In this document: positions 35,301-43,400 of the stretch, piece after piece
Layout of the letters: each line of letters opens with the position of its first letter
Position numbering within the stretch: the stretch's first letter is position 1
IMG/VR virus record: IMGVR_UViG_3300022924_000016
Coordinates: 62,001-126,000 of that record
DNA: 64,000 nucleotides
Direction: 5' to 3' (one strand)
Origin: a virus
Translations under genes and position numbers: made by a program
The notes under the pieces: model-generated
Told to the model about the DNA's origin: nothing
The model's database searches: none
The model's input: the letters and a program-made list of their open reading frames with translations, nothing else

Positions 35301-37892
35301 TTTGATATGAATGACATAGAAATGTCAGCTGTCAGGGATGCCCAATCTATTTTGGAAGTTCAGACCGCCGAGGCAAGAAACATTCTAGAAGAACAAGAAA
35401 CAACAGAAATTCAATCAGTTTCAACAGTTAATGAAAGCTACAGAAAAGATTTACAATCTAATGGAATCACTTCAAACAGTCCGCAAGAAATTGATTTTAT
35501 ATTAAAACACGTAACTTCAAACGGTAGAAGCAGTATAGAATCTTTAAGAAGAAACTTGCAGAGATTGCAAAAAGGAGAGTCTGTCATTATGACTGATTTT
35601 TTAAGGAACTTAACTGATGGAAGAACAGACTATGACAATGTCTTATCAGAATTTGCGAGAAGAAAACTTTTACCATATTATAAAAGAACAGAACCGCAAG
35701 GATTTACGGAAGCCTATGAAGAACTAAAAAGAAATGTCTCTGAAAACCAATCGGGAGCAGTTTTAGATTTTATTGAAAGCGGTATAGTAGAAGTAAAACC
35801 AAGTTGGAGCTATTATGACGCAATGGCAAATGTAAACCCTAAATGGATTGAAAATCGTGACGCGCAAAGAGACCAATACACAGAAGCCTATAAAAACTCT
35901 GTAAGGAATGATGAATACTACCAAAGATATGGAATAGACGAGCAAGGAAACGCCACACAAAACATTCAAGAGTTCGAAGCCAGAAAAATACTTCTAGAAT
36001 ATAACGACCAAAGTTTGGAAAATTATGGTATCCAAGCAACACATGACAGATACCAATTACCGCAGTTTTTAAGGAGCGCGACAAGAAGATTAACAGACGG
36101 CTCAAATAAACTAAAATCCCTAAAAGAAATCGCCTCAGATATGACAGGTATCAGAGAGGATGAAGCAGATTTAGGACAGGATGTATCAGGAAATCTCGCC
36201 AAAAAAGGAGACAGCCTATTATCGGTTCCAACTTACGGGGTAAGAAAATTGAAAGACCAAACAGATGTAACAGACGAACTTTTATTGTCTTATGCAATGT
36301 TCAACCAACAGTCAGCATTATACAAAGCAAGAAGAGAAAACATCTCAGATATGCTGGTATTGGAAGATTTCATATTGTCAAAAGAAAGAGATTATCCAGG
36401 CAAAAAAGCGGAAGCAACAAACACCTATAAAATGTTCAATTCATTTCTAAAATCAAATTTCTATGGCGTAAAAGAAACATTCAGCCAAGAAGTAACAGTT
36501 TTAGGGAAAAAAGTGGATTTAGGAAAACTGGCAAGAACTTTCAACAGCTGGGTAAGATTCTCAAATTTAGCGGGTGTGACAGTACCATTGACTTCGGCTC
36601 TGCAAGGAAAAACTCAAGAATTTTTAGAGGTGGCTGTAGGTGAAGTTTTAGATAGAACGGCTTACAAGGAGGCGCAGAAAGAATTTGCAAGGAAAGGAAG
36701 TCAGCAGGCGGGAGAAATTTTAAAATATAATGGGAAAGCTGAGATTTCAGTCTATGGTGAGCGTTTTGGATTATACAATCTGACAGAAAGATTTGAAAAC
36801 TCTTACATTGGAAGAGCGGGGAGAGGTATTTTGAAATCATCGTCACTTTTGCATAGTTTGGGCAACTTTCCTGTAACAACGACCGTGATGCTTTCTGTAA
36901 TTTACGACTATAGAGTTTATGGAAACGAAGTTATTACATATAGACAGTTTAAGGAGATTAATAATGGAAAAGACGACAGATTACTTTGGGAAAAACAACC
37001 TCTATTCAAAGATTTAATCCCTGTAAAAGATGGTGTTATTGCGCCTAATTACAAAGGTATCTCTGAACAGTTAAACATAAGTGAAGAGGAAGCTGTTGAA
37101 AAAACAGACTTGATTTTAGAAGCAATTAATGCTAGAACGGCTTCGGCGGTTCAGAGAGTCGATTCTCAGATAAAAGAAAGTGACAAGTCAATTGCGGCTA
37201 GGGACAGTCGATCTAACTTTTTCTTACTTCATCAAGGATGGTTTTTGGTTGCGCTACAAAATAAGACAAAAAACTATCACTATAACATTTCGGAGGGGAC
37301 ATATCAGGAAGGGAACCTAAGAACTACCTTAAATTTAATAAACAATCTTGCCCAAAATGTTTTAAAACCAAAAGAATTAAAAAGAATTTGGCAAGAAAAT
37401 ATGGCAGATGAGTTATCAAGAAGAAATCTTAGACGTACGGCATATGAGATAGCTTTAGCCAATATATTAGCAATTGCGGCAATACTTTTAGCCAACATGG
37501 CAGATGAACCCGACGATCCAGCATACCTACTGACAATGAGTGATTACTTTCTTACAAGAGTAGCGGTTGAGCAGATTTCAGGAACAGTTGCTCTACCATT
37601 AAATGTTGACCAAATGCTTTCAGACCCTTTGATTATTAAAACTAAATTTGAAGACTTGATGAAAATAGATGAACTATTTAGTTCTGACTTGGTATCAACA
37701 GGAAGTTTCGCAAATGAGACAAAAAGATACCGTTGGCTATCTAAAAACTTACCTTTTGTTAAAGACTATCACAGGTTTTCTGACCTATCCAAAGCCCGTG
37801 ATACCTATGCGTACTTTTCAGTGGAAAAACCAAATTTGTTTAGGAATTGGGCTTGGTTATCAAATTTAGCAGAAAACGAATCAGAAGAATAA
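32328..37892 (+). CDS. Giant virion (cargo-type) protein, 1854 aa
   Basis: N-terminus MACEIIYKNGRQVGV is shared in pattern with the protein at 29074. At about residues 285-296 there is DLTEEVSHFIIA followed by REEILGKVLA, resembling a metallopeptidase helix in which HExxH has become EExxH, so activity is doubtful. Long helical and coiled-coil regions follow. Around 1297-1330, KKGDSLLSVPTYGVRKLKDQ and, at about 1625-1645, RDSRSNFFLLHQGWFLVALQ match patterns I associate with conserved crAss-like internal proteins. A hydrophobic helix (about 1707-1725) is near the C-terminus. Probably packaged and ejected. The final gene overlaps the HNH gene by one base. Confidence 0.55.
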   Translation: MACEIIYKNGRQVGVNAPDGRPSLVFNQILNIPHIQDFQEALKGYTNLLADNNNEESPISFQNQGQEFQTLKEALKNSQPNSEIQVVTNGKSFMTIDTTINPQTRSGLLNSLIKEDILTGNSFLDVDGAKVLEVTGNNEQEKAVYADVARTVSKRYKGAFSALVGQDNNITFRERQEVPKSETFTQLTQRFDEPTAVFIKTLEEISLETNANNSALEEIQIIPENQLQEKLLQLLNKLGVKTTSIEKWAEKYAQKNGYEPSAKALADLANNIVAFKDGIITQADLTEEVSHFIIATLDEEQIANQKRNVHRTKEWAEFAEQYFEIYSETLEGEGLEDAVREEILGKVLANSLLDNFAREGETTLEGGIVATLRNFFQDFFNRVYDFFQPNYQTQLETFTEQVYRDLMNDSLDVDVRNKENKSYTLYNSAGRTALAQTIQKSYETLLNQQYALRNSSANKNTLNKLKQTIALTDEASLKNSTLQLVAVANSQANSLLKSLETADKNSRHFTSEENGVFQSTVSRLAPMLRQIRESINDKAIAKQIDDVLQKISTIEGRVPATNTKARDLIVERVIRKNNMTPEQANKYREYIDNISRTAEADTGWLHAHLGGLINSRDGLLNLAGEIIERTQYQERTTHQNQTKPFLNRLEALGLTESQIPTTLKKLIYNGGIINETDPQKVLEVDNTEKARILSVILREPLTKETVQEKIDSMQSEYDSLQRELTANKELSQEDIDKKTQNRDEISGQLANLEKEFRKTFTQRFESYFDPKYLEKLQNFSIVTNGVTIDRTSIPDDVLQLDKLYRSQIGEIKKQGELTSSEIAEIKNLTKQKLQEANPRYSDGKLKKGVLEVYDRELKKFTYFLDASEDLSDLDFSEAQKVVGLQNLMLLNSEFYKGNSNSQGITQKFLDELNSLSTEQEKFDFLNNNATTAFTQDFWDNFDPNNSLVARLLEVGSPEALEFAQNIREQQSIISTIIRGNKSMSNPSEVDVFDMNDIEMSAVRDAQSILEVQTAEARNILEEQETTEIQSVSTVNESYRKDLQSNGITSNSPQEIDFILKHVTSNGRSSIESLRRNLQRLQKGESVIMTDFLRNLTDGRTDYDNVLSEFARRKLLPYYKRTEPQGFTEAYEELKRNVSENQSGAVLDFIESGIVEVKPSWSYYDAMANVNPKWIENRDAQRDQYTEAYKNSVRNDEYYQRYGIDEQGNATQNIQEFEARKILLEYNDQSLENYGIQATHDRYQLPQFLRSATRRLTDGSNKLKSLKEIASDMTGIREDEADLGQDVSGNLAKKGDSLLSVPTYGVRKLKDQTDVTDELLLSYAMFNQQSALYKARRENISDMLVLEDFILSKERDYPGKKAEATNTYKMFNSFLKSNFYGVKETFSQEVTVLGKKVDLGKLARTFNSWVRFSNLAGVTVPLTSALQGKTQEFLEVAVGEVLDRTAYKEAQKEFARKGSQQAGEILKYNGKAEISVYGERFGLYNLTERFENSYIGRAGRGILKSSSLLHSLGNFPVTTTVMLSVIYDYRVYGNEVITYRQFKEINNGKDDRLLWEKQPLFKDLIPVKDGVIAPNYKGISEQLNISEEEAVEKTDLILEAINARTASAVQRVDSQIKESDKSIAARDSRSNFFLLHQGWFLVALQNKTKNYHYNISEGTYQEGNLRTTLNLINNLAQNVLKPKELKRIWQENMADELSRRNLRRTAYEIALANILAIAAILLANMADEPDDPAYLLTMSDYFLTRVAVEQISGTVALPLNVDQMLSDPLIIKTKFEDLMKIDELFSSDLVSTGSFANETKRYRWLSKNLPFVKDYHRFSDLSKARDTYAYFSVEKPNLFRNWAWLSNLAENESEE

Positions 37893-38650
37893 TGGCAATA
37901 AAAAGATCAGATAGAGTAGGAGAAAAATTCATAACTAGGCAGGGATACTCAGGCGAAATAGTAAGTTATACAAATTCTTATGTTTCAACAGTTAAGTTAT
38001 CAGATGGCACTTTTATTGATAATGTAGCCTATGAGAGAATAAGTGACGGATGTCTTAAAAACCCTAATCATAGAAATGCTTTAGGTATTGGGTTCCAAGG
38101 ACAGGGTAAATATACTTTTACACAATATCCTGAAATAGAACAAAAATGGAGATCAATGATATCTAGATGTTATTCAGAAGCAGTTCATAAAAGACAACCT
38201 GCTTATATTGGGTGTTCTGTCTCAGAAGAATGGCATAATTTCCAAGTTTTTGCCGAATGGTATGAAAATAACTATAATCCTGAGTATATGAATTCAAGTT
38301 GGCATTTAGATAAGGATATTATTTGCAAAGATTGTAAAACTTACTCATCAGAAAATTGTGCTTTCATACCTCGTGAAATCAACAACTTATTTTTAAAATC
38401 TGCCAAAGTAGATAATAATTGCCCAAGAGGAGTGTCTAAGAAAAAACAAGGAGGGAAGTATCACATTAATTTATCTCTAAAGGTAACTAAAGGTTTCAAA
38501 GGATATTTCATTACACCCGAAGAAGCTTTTAAAGTATTCAAAGACATGAAAGAGCAACATATAAAAGAAGTCGCCGACAAATGGAAAGACCTAATCGATC
38601 CAAGAGTTTACGAAGCACTCTATAATTATAGAGTAGAAATAACAGATTAA
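37892..38650 (+). CDS. HNH-like (homing-type) endonuclease, 252 aa
   Basis: The start chosen is ATG 37892, which overlaps the upstream stop (TAATG). The N-terminal 55 residues form a small beta domain (GEIVSYTNSYVSTVKLSDGT). The core, WRSMISRCYSE...RQPAYIGCSVSEEWHNFQVF...WHLDKDIICKDCKTYSSENCAFIP (about residues 86-160), matches the phage HNH-like family with LDKD and xxENCxFxP signatures. These are usually free-standing mobile endonucleases that nick DNA. A C-terminal DNA-binding region follows (about 180-230, RGVSKKKQGGKYH). Its position at the end of the virion operon suits a mobile gene. Confidence 0.75.
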   Translation: MAIKRSDRVGEKFITRQGYSGEIVSYTNSYVSTVKLSDGTFIDNVAYERISDGCLKNPNHRNALGIGFQGQGKYTFTQYPEIEQKWRSMISRCYSEAVHKRQPAYIGCSVSEEWHNFQVFAEWYENNYNPEYMNSSWHLDKDIICKDCKTYSSENCAFIPREINNLFLKSAKVDNNCPRGVSKKKQGGKYHINLSLKVTKGFKGYFITPEEAFKVFKDMKEQHIKEVADKWKDLIDPRVYEALYNYRVEITD

Positions 38651-38674
38651 AAATTAACCCAAACACAAATAAAA

Positions 38675-38830
38675 ATGAACAGATTCAGATTAAGCTGGTT
38701 TAACCTTTTCACAACCCTTAACGCATTAATCCTGCCAAAAGATGTAGTAGTTGAAAAAGTAGAAGATGGGGATGACATCCTCACAGCAATAGCAAAATTA
38801 CAAGCCCAAATTGATGAATTAAACGCCTAA
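38675..38830 (+). CDS. Small structural-type protein (51 aa)
   Basis: Reads MNRFRLSWFNLFTTLNALIL, then PKDVVVEKVEDGDDILTAIA and KLQAQIDELNA. The W-F-x-x-F/L amphipathic start resembles the start of the fibre protein at 4098, and the end is a short coiled coil. This fits a small trimeric virion or fibre-base protein. A terminator follows 5 bases after the stop. Confidence 0.65.
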   Translation: MNRFRLSWFNLFTTLNALILPKDVVVEKVEDGDDILTAIAKLQAQIDELNA

Positions 38831-38834
38831 AACG

Positions 38835-38869
38835 AAAATCCCTGAGACTAAATATCAAAGGGATTTTTT
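38835..38869 (+). terminator. Rho-independent terminator at end of virion operon
   Basis: AAAATCCCT (38835-38843) pairs perfectly with AGGGATTTT (38859-38867) around a 15-base loop, and the 3' arm runs into TTTTTT (38864-38869). It separates the late virion block from the small-gene region. Confidence 0.85.
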
Positions 38870-38910
38870 AATTTAACAAACCTTTGGCTTTTATTTTGAA
38901 TTAAACTTCC

Positions 38911-38918
38911 TATATTTG
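38911..38918 (+). promoter_or_regulatory. Promoter for the small-gene region (TATATTTG)
   Basis: TATATTTG at 38911-38918 matches TAnnTTTG and is followed by GCAGAAGAAAAATAAATAAA before the ATG at 38940. The leader resembles those at 51242 and 63259 (TTTGnAGAAGAAA, and AAATAAAAT before the ATG). Confidence 0.7.
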
Positions 38919-38939
38919 CAGAAGAAAAATAAATAAAAT

Positions 38940-39167
38940 ATGGAAGATTTTAAATGGAAAACTTACGCACCTCATTCAAATAACAATGAAACTATGGATG
39001 ATTTCTTGACCAATTACCTCGATAACCATTGCGGGATAGACTTCACCATTGTTTATGAAGATGGATCGTATGCTGAGATAATTAATTCAGAAAAAGAGCA
39101 TTATGCAATCCATGCCTCGGGAGATGGGGATTTCTTTAACCATAAAATTAGATTTGAAAAACTATGA
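38940..39167 (+). CDS. Hypothetical acidic protein (75 aa)
   Basis: First gene after the promoter at 38911. Acidic protein with a central GIDFTIVYEDGSYAEI strand region and ASGDGDFF near the end. No recognised domain. It overlaps the next gene by four bases (ATGA). By position probably an early host-takeover or regulatory gene, function unknown. Confidence 0.55.
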   Translation: MEDFKWKTYAPHSNNNETMDDFLTNYLDNHCGIDFTIVYEDGSYAEIINSEKEHYAIHASGDGDFFNHKIRFEKL

Positions 39168-39376
39168 AAACAGCAATGCAAGATATGATACAGTTTTTAG
39201 AAGAAAACTGCATGGATGGAGCAACAGAACCAAAAGAAATTCTTTTTAAAGCTTTTGAACTCCAAGACAAAGAAAAAAAGCAAATTTCTGATGCTTGGGA
39301 ATTTGGAAAGTCGGCTGGGTACGCTAATGCCGATTATACAGTAGGAGATTATTTTAACGAAATATTTAATTCATAG
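39164..39376 (+). CDS. Hypothetical protein, EENCxDG family copy 1 (70 aa)
   Basis: Helical protein with EENCMDGATEPKEILFKAFEL in its first half and an acidic/aromatic C-terminus (VGDYFNEIFNS). A clear paralogue is encoded at 43397 with the same EENC-DG-TEPKEILFKA core and matching length. No enzyme motif. Function unknown. Confidence 0.6.
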   Translation: MKTAMQDMIQFLEENCMDGATEPKEILFKAFELQDKEKKQISDAWEFGKSAGYANADYTVGDYFNEIFNS

Positions 39377-39379
39377 CTT

Positions 39380-39784
39380 ATGAAAACACAAGAAAACAAA
39401 CAAAAAGCTATTGAGTTGGCTTATGGGGATTATTATTTAGAAGGTAGTTCAATTGATGAAAACGGATGGACTGATTCTATTAGTTCTGAAATGTTAAATA
39501 CAATACCTTGTGATTATAAATCATTAGAAATAGAATATAAAAGAACTAGTCATTTTTATAGACCAAAATCACTTTCAGCAATCGAACACAACAACAATTG
39601 GATTTCCATACGTTCAAAAGAAGATTTGCCAAATAATAATGGTCATTATTTAGTATTTAATAAACACAACAATACCATTGATATTGATTATATACATTCT
39701 GACTATGATTCTCATTCAGAAAGATGGATGGAATTTAATTCACATTACCAACCTATCGAAAAACCATCAAAACCACTGTACTAA
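39380..39784 (+). CDS. Hypothetical protein (134 aa)
   Basis: No recognised family. The first half contains SIDENGWTDSISSEMLNT; the second half has WISIRSKEDLPNNNGHYLVF and a DIDYIHSDYDSHSERWMEF stretch that resembles small phage proteins ending in a DUF551-like beta domain (LPxxxGxYLVxx). That similarity is weak. Overlaps the next gene by one base. Confidence 0.55.
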   Translation: MKTQENKQKAIELAYGDYYLEGSSIDENGWTDSISSEMLNTIPCDYKSLEIEYKRTSHFYRPKSLSAIEHNNNWISIRSKEDLPNNNGHYLVFNKHNNTIDIDYIHSDYDSHSERWMEFNSHYQPIEKPSKPLY

Positions 39785-39951
39785 TGAACACAAAAATTAA
39801 AATTTTTAGAAATGGAAATAGTGATAGTTTACTAGAATCACAAGTTAACCAATTTTTAAACAAGTGCAAAAGCATTCTATCAGTAACGGCTTTAAGCACT
39901 TCAAAAGTAGGGGATATCGCAATAGTTGTGGTATTTATCGATAATTTATAA
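39784..39951 (+). CDS. Small hypothetical protein, Cse60-like pattern (55 aa)
   Basis: Begins MNTKIKIFRNGNSDSLLESQ, then VNQFLNKC and a final beta strand GDIAIVVVFI. The layout K-x-F...LE..VN.FL....-strand resembles the small Cse60-type proteins found widely in phages and bacteria. Function unknown. Starts within the previous stop codon. Confidence 0.5.
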   Translation: MNTKIKIFRNGNSDSLLESQVNQFLNKCKSILSVTALSTSKVGDIAIVVVFIDNL

Positions 39952-40016
39952 AAAGCAATATACTATAAAACAGCAAAAGGAATTTAAAATATAAATTCAA
40001 CCACTAAATAAAATAA

Positions 40017-42068
40017 ATGAAAACATTATTAACAGCATTACTTATTACAACATTATCTTTCGGGCAATTTAATCCCCAAACACAGCAAAACACTGTAAAC
40101 CAACCAACAACAGCTTCAAACACTTACTCACACCCTAGTGAGCTTAAATTAGACAACACACTAACCTTAGTAGAAGGAGCAAACCTTACAATAAACGGCA
40201 ATTTGTCTAGGCTAGGTAATAATGGTAGAATCATTATGATGGGTAATAACAAGCTCATAGTAAATGGAAACATAAACAGTAACATTAAGTTTGAAATGAA
40301 TGGAAATTGCTGTATCTATTCTTCTTCCAATATCAATATCCAATCAGGCGATGTTACTTCAAATAACTCTGGAAACTATATCAGCAGTGGGGGAAATATT
40401 AACGGGCTAAGCAACATCCCACAATCAATTTGTGCCAACCAGCAAATCTCTAATCCTTGCGCCAATCCTAATACGATTAACTGCGGAAACCAATGTTCAA
40501 CCGATCCGAATAACACCGCCACTTGGAAGACAGTGAATGGAGTTTTAGGCTGGTATAACGGACAGAACCCTACTACACCGGCAGACAAGACAGCTATCAT
40601 AGCGGAGGACTTTTCAGGTTTTGGATTCAGATGTTGCTCTCTTACAATCAATACAGGAAAATCATTAACCGTTAATACAGGCATTACAGTTTCAGTTACA
40701 AACTCTGTTAAAAACTACGGCAACCTAACAGTCAATAACGGAGGAAATCTTATTCAAGTGAACGACTATTCCATTAATTTAGGCAACGCCATAGTAAAAA
40801 GAACAGCAAAACCTATGACAAGATATGACTACACTTATTGGTCTTCTCCTGTTGCAAATCAGACTCTTTTTAATCTATCACCTCTAACTCTATCAGATAA
40901 GTATTTTAAATGGAACTCAACCAATCAAAGCTGGCAGGTAATTCCATCAGGGAATGAAGTGATGCAGAAAGCCTTGGGGTATATTGTTAGAGCACCTCAG
41001 ACATTTACAATCTCAGGAACGCCTGAAGTATTTTCAGCCACTTTCTCAGGAGTCTTAAATAACGGCTTAGCAAAAGTAACAACATCTACAGGCTTGGCAC
41101 TTTTAGGAAATCTTTATCCGAGTTCTCTAGACGCTAGAAAATTTATCTTGCAAAATTCTGTAGGAACACTATATTTTTGGACGCACAACACAAAGGTAAG
41201 CAGTATTCCTAATTCAGAGGGTCATTACAGCTACAATAGTGCAGACTACGCATGTTTTAATCTAACAGGCGGAACAGCCACAGGAGTAGGAGAAACGCCT
41301 AATGGATATATTGGTTCGGGACAGGGATTCTTTGTGGAGACTTCTACAAGCTCAGAGATAGTTTTTAATAATTCAATGAGAACTTTAGGCAGTACCAATA
41401 CGCAGTTTTTTAGGAATGGTCAAGAAGGCAGATTATGGCTAAATCTTGTAAATTCTGAAAATACTAGATTCTCTCAAATTCTTTTGGGGTATTTAGCAGA
41501 AGCAAATGATGGGTTTGATAACTTATATGACGGAAAAACAAAAAGTTCAGGAAGTTATTTATATTCTATTTTAGATGATAAAGAATTGGCAATCCAAGGA
41601 AAGGCTGTTTTTCAAGATACAGACGAAGTTAAATTAGGATATTCGGCGACAACACAGGGAAGCTTTAATATTTCTTTGGATAGCTTTGAAGGAGTTTTTG
41701 ATAATCAAGATATTTACTTAGAGGACAAGCTTTTAAACTTAGTTCATAACTTAAAAAACTCTGCTTATTCTTTCAGTACTTCGGCGGGAAACTTTAAAGA
41801 GAGATTTGTTTTAAAATATAGACAGGCGAATTTAGGGGTAAAAGAAAGTAAACTAGAATGTAATATCTATGCTTCAAATAACATAATTAGAGTAAATAGC
41901 AAAGAAACAGTAAAATCAATAGAAGTTTATGATTTATCAGGGAAATTACTATATAAACAAACGGTTAACAACACTAATTTCAAAACAGAAAGAATTGAAG
42001 CTGATTGTGTAATAGTGAAATTGAATATTGAAGTAAAGACATTTTCAAAAAAGATTCTGCTAAAGTAA
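40017..42068 (+). CDS. Predicted T9SS-secreted surface protein (683 aa)
   Basis: Residues 1-17 form a signal peptide (MKTLLTALLITTLSFGQ) with the FGQ-type cleavage region usual in flavobacteria. A Ser/Asn/Gly-rich beta-helix-like part follows (about 40-260). A flavobacterial surface-protein segment then has YWSSPV (about 277), GYIVRAP (323), GNLYPSSLDARKFI (361) and GQGFFVET (424). The C-terminal 75 residues fit a type A T9SS sorting domain: VKSIEVYDLSGKLLYKQTV, then IVKLNI and KKILLK at the end. It would cross the inner membrane by Sec and the outer membrane by host T9SS. It is unlike its phage neighbours and probably host-derived. Role unknown; surface masking or exclusion of other phages is inference. 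Confidence 0.8.
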   Translation: MKTLLTALLITTLSFGQFNPQTQQNTVNQPTTASNTYSHPSELKLDNTLTLVEGANLTINGNLSRLGNNGRIIMMGNNKLIVNGNINSNIKFEMNGNCCIYSSSNINIQSGDVTSNNSGNYISSGGNINGLSNIPQSICANQQISNPCANPNTINCGNQCSTDPNNTATWKTVNGVLGWYNGQNPTTPADKTAIIAEDFSGFGFRCCSLTINTGKSLTVNTGITVSVTNSVKNYGNLTVNNGGNLIQVNDYSINLGNAIVKRTAKPMTRYDYTYWSSPVANQTLFNLSPLTLSDKYFKWNSTNQSWQVIPSGNEVMQKALGYIVRAPQTFTISGTPEVFSATFSGVLNNGLAKVTTSTGLALLGNLYPSSLDARKFILQNSVGTLYFWTHNTKVSSIPNSEGHYSYNSADYACFNLTGGTATGVGETPNGYIGSGQGFFVETSTSSEIVFNNSMRTLGSTNTQFFRNGQEGRLWLNLVNSENTRFSQILLGYLAEANDGFDNLYDGKTKSSGSYLYSILDDKELAIQGKAVFQDTDEVKLGYSATTQGSFNISLDSFEGVFDNQDIYLEDKLLNLVHNLKNSAYSFSTSAGNFKERFVLKYRQANLGVKESKLECNIYASNNIIRVNSKETVKSIEVYDLSGKLLYKQTVNNTNFKTERIEADCVIVKLNIEVKTFSKKILLK

Positions 42069-42096
42069 AGTTAAAAAATAATTGGAAAATATTGCG

Positions 42097-42104
42097 TAGA
42101 TTTG
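42097..42104 (+). promoter_or_regulatory. Promoter -7 box TAGATTTG
   Basis: TAGATTTG at 42097-42104 matches TAnnTTTG, 18 bases before the ATG at 42123. It shows that a TTG at 42102 lies inside the promoter and is not a usable start. Confidence 0.6.
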
Positions 42105-42122
42105 AAGAATAAAATAAAAGAT

Positions 42123-42614
42123 ATGGACAAGATTAAACAACTACAAAAACAACTTGATGTTGAAAGAGCCAAAGAAAAAAGTAAAGAGCTTGAAAAAATT
42201 AATAAATTGACGGGTATTAGAATTGGGGATGTTGTTGAATTTACTTATGAAGATGGATCAGGTGGTTATGACAGTGAATACTACTGGTCAAAGGGAGAAG
42301 TATACGATATTCATAAATCCTTTGAATCTATTTTTCTCTATATAAAAGGACGACACACTTCTATAAATTTAAAAGATGCTAAATTATTCAATGAAAATGA
42401 CTATGAGATGCGTCACTCTATCTATGAAAGAGAGTTAGACTTAGAAGATGAGTTTCAATTGATTGTTGAAAAACCAAAATCTACAAAAGGAAAAGTGTAT
42501 AAGGTATATAAAATATTAAAGGAAGTAGGTGAAAATATTCAATATTTTTATTGGAATGATTATAATAAATCGCAATCCTTATACGAAGGAGAGTTTTACG
42601 TAACAAAACCTTGA
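42123..42614 (+). CDS. Hypothetical charged protein (163 aa)
   Basis: Start at ATG 42123 (MDKIKQLQKQLDVERAKEKS), because the in-frame TTG at 42102 is part of the promoter box. A basic/acidic coiled coil (1-35) precedes a beta-rich part (IGDVVEFTYEDGSGGYD, then YIKGRHTSINLKDA) that resembles an SH3-like barrel. No enzyme motif is seen. Function unknown; first gene of a run of overlapping small genes. Confidence 0.55.
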   Translation: MDKIKQLQKQLDVERAKEKSKELEKINKLTGIRIGDVVEFTYEDGSGGYDSEYYWSKGEVYDIHKSFESIFLYIKGRHTSINLKDAKLFNENDYEMRHSIYERELDLEDEFQLIVEKPKSTKGKVYKVYKILKEVGENIQYFYWNDYNKSQSLYEGEFYVTKP

Positions 42615-42615
42615 A

Positions 42616-42780
42616 ATGGACAAACATCTAAAAGAGCTGTATAACGTGTCAATGGGATTACTTTTAAAAGATACTCAAAATAAATCTTTTTTCACGCAAA
42701 AAGAGTTTGAGAAGAACAGAGCTAAAATTGGAATTATCCATAACGCAAAAGATAAATTAGAAGAAAAATTAAAAGTATGA
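42616..42780 (+). CDS. Small hypothetical protein (54 aa)
   Basis: Reads MDKHLKELYNVSMGLLLKDT, then a Lys-rich helix to EEKLKV. It starts one base after the previous stop and overlaps the next start (ATGA). No known family. Coding is supported by the tight overlaps on both sides. Confidence 0.5.
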   Translation: MDKHLKELYNVSMGLLLKDTQNKSFFTQKEFEKNRAKIGIIHNAKDKLEEKLKV

Positions 42781-42923
42781 GATATTACTATCATCACTTT
42801 GGAGACGATGAGCCTGTAGAAGTTTTCATTATACAGGAATCAAAAGGCTTAGTTGAAATTAACCGAGACCCAAAAGCAAGAGCAGGGCATTGGAAAAGTA
42901 AAACACAATTAATCATAAAATAA
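42777..42923 (+). CDS. Small hypothetical protein (48 aa)
   Basis: Reads MRYYYHHFGDDEPVEVFIIQ, followed by a basic tail (HWKSKTQLIIK). Overlaps its neighbours at both ends (ATGA and TAATG). Not recognised. Confidence 0.5.
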   Translation: MRYYYHHFGDDEPVEVFIIQESKGLVEINRDPKARAGHWKSKTQLIIK

Positions 42924-43084
42924 TGGAAAAATCTTTCAAAGAGTTTATTGATATAGTTTTTGGAACGACTATGTTTTTTCTCCTTTTGGTAAATTTTCAA
43001 GAGGATTTAGGAAGTGCTAAACTACTATCGATATGTGCAGTTTTATCTATATTTTATAGAAAGTATGACAACAGAACTAACTAA
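42923..43084 (+). CDS. Small membrane protein (53 aa)
   Basis: Two short hydrophobic stretches (about residues 9-25, DIVFGTTMFFLLLVNF, and 32-47, AKLLSICAVLSIFY) suggest a hairpin in the inner membrane. Start ATG overlaps the previous stop. The 3' end overlaps the next gene by 20 bases. Function unknown; could act on the host membrane. Confidence 0.5.
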   Translation: MEKSFKEFIDIVFGTTMFFLLLVNFQEDLGSAKLLSICAVLSIFYRKYDNRTN

Positions 43085-43400
43085 AGACATTTGGAATAAC
43101 TTCATAGCAATTCCATTCAACAAAAACAAGTCACACAACTTTTCGGTAAAAGATTTGAAAACAATCATAGAAAAGCATTTAGGTAAGGAAGAAGTAAAGA
43201 AACAGTTTAAACCTTTTAAAGTTGGAGAAGTTTACCAAACCAAAGGGCAAGTTTCAGAACCGTTCAAAATCGCGGAAATAAAAACTAAAATAAAAGAAGG
43301 CAAAACAGTTCCATATTACTTTAACGGATTTTATTTAAACAGAGAACACTTAGGAATTTGTCCAATAAACGCAGAACAATTAATACAGAAAATAAGATGA
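43065..43400 (+). CDS. Hypothetical protein (111 aa)
   Basis: Start at ATG 43065 (MTTELTKDIWNNFIAIPFNK). An in-frame start 51 bases upstream would overlap the membrane protein almost fully and is less likely. Mixed helix/strand protein with a FKVGEVYQTKGQVSEPFKIA beta segment (about residues 49-68). No recognised motif. Confidence 0.55.
   Translation: MTTELTKDIWNNFIAIPFNKNKSHNFSVKDLKTIIEKHLGKEEVKKQFKPFKVGEVYQTKGQVSEPFKIAEIKTKIKEGKTVPYYFNGFYLNREHLGICPINAEQLIQKIR

Noticed and set aside
37847-37891. Start at 37847 for the HNH-like gene
   Set aside because: It would overlap the giant cargo gene by 46 bases; ATG 37892 overlaps the stop by one base, as usual here.
23817-37892. crAss-like virion RNA polymerase among the giant proteins
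   Set aside because: I looked for DFDGD-type catalytic motifs in the translations and found none, so the RNA polymerase is not called here.
42102-42122. TTG start at 42102 for the 42123 gene
   Set aside because: The codon lies within the TAGATTTG promoter box, so it would not be translated; ATG 42123 fits.
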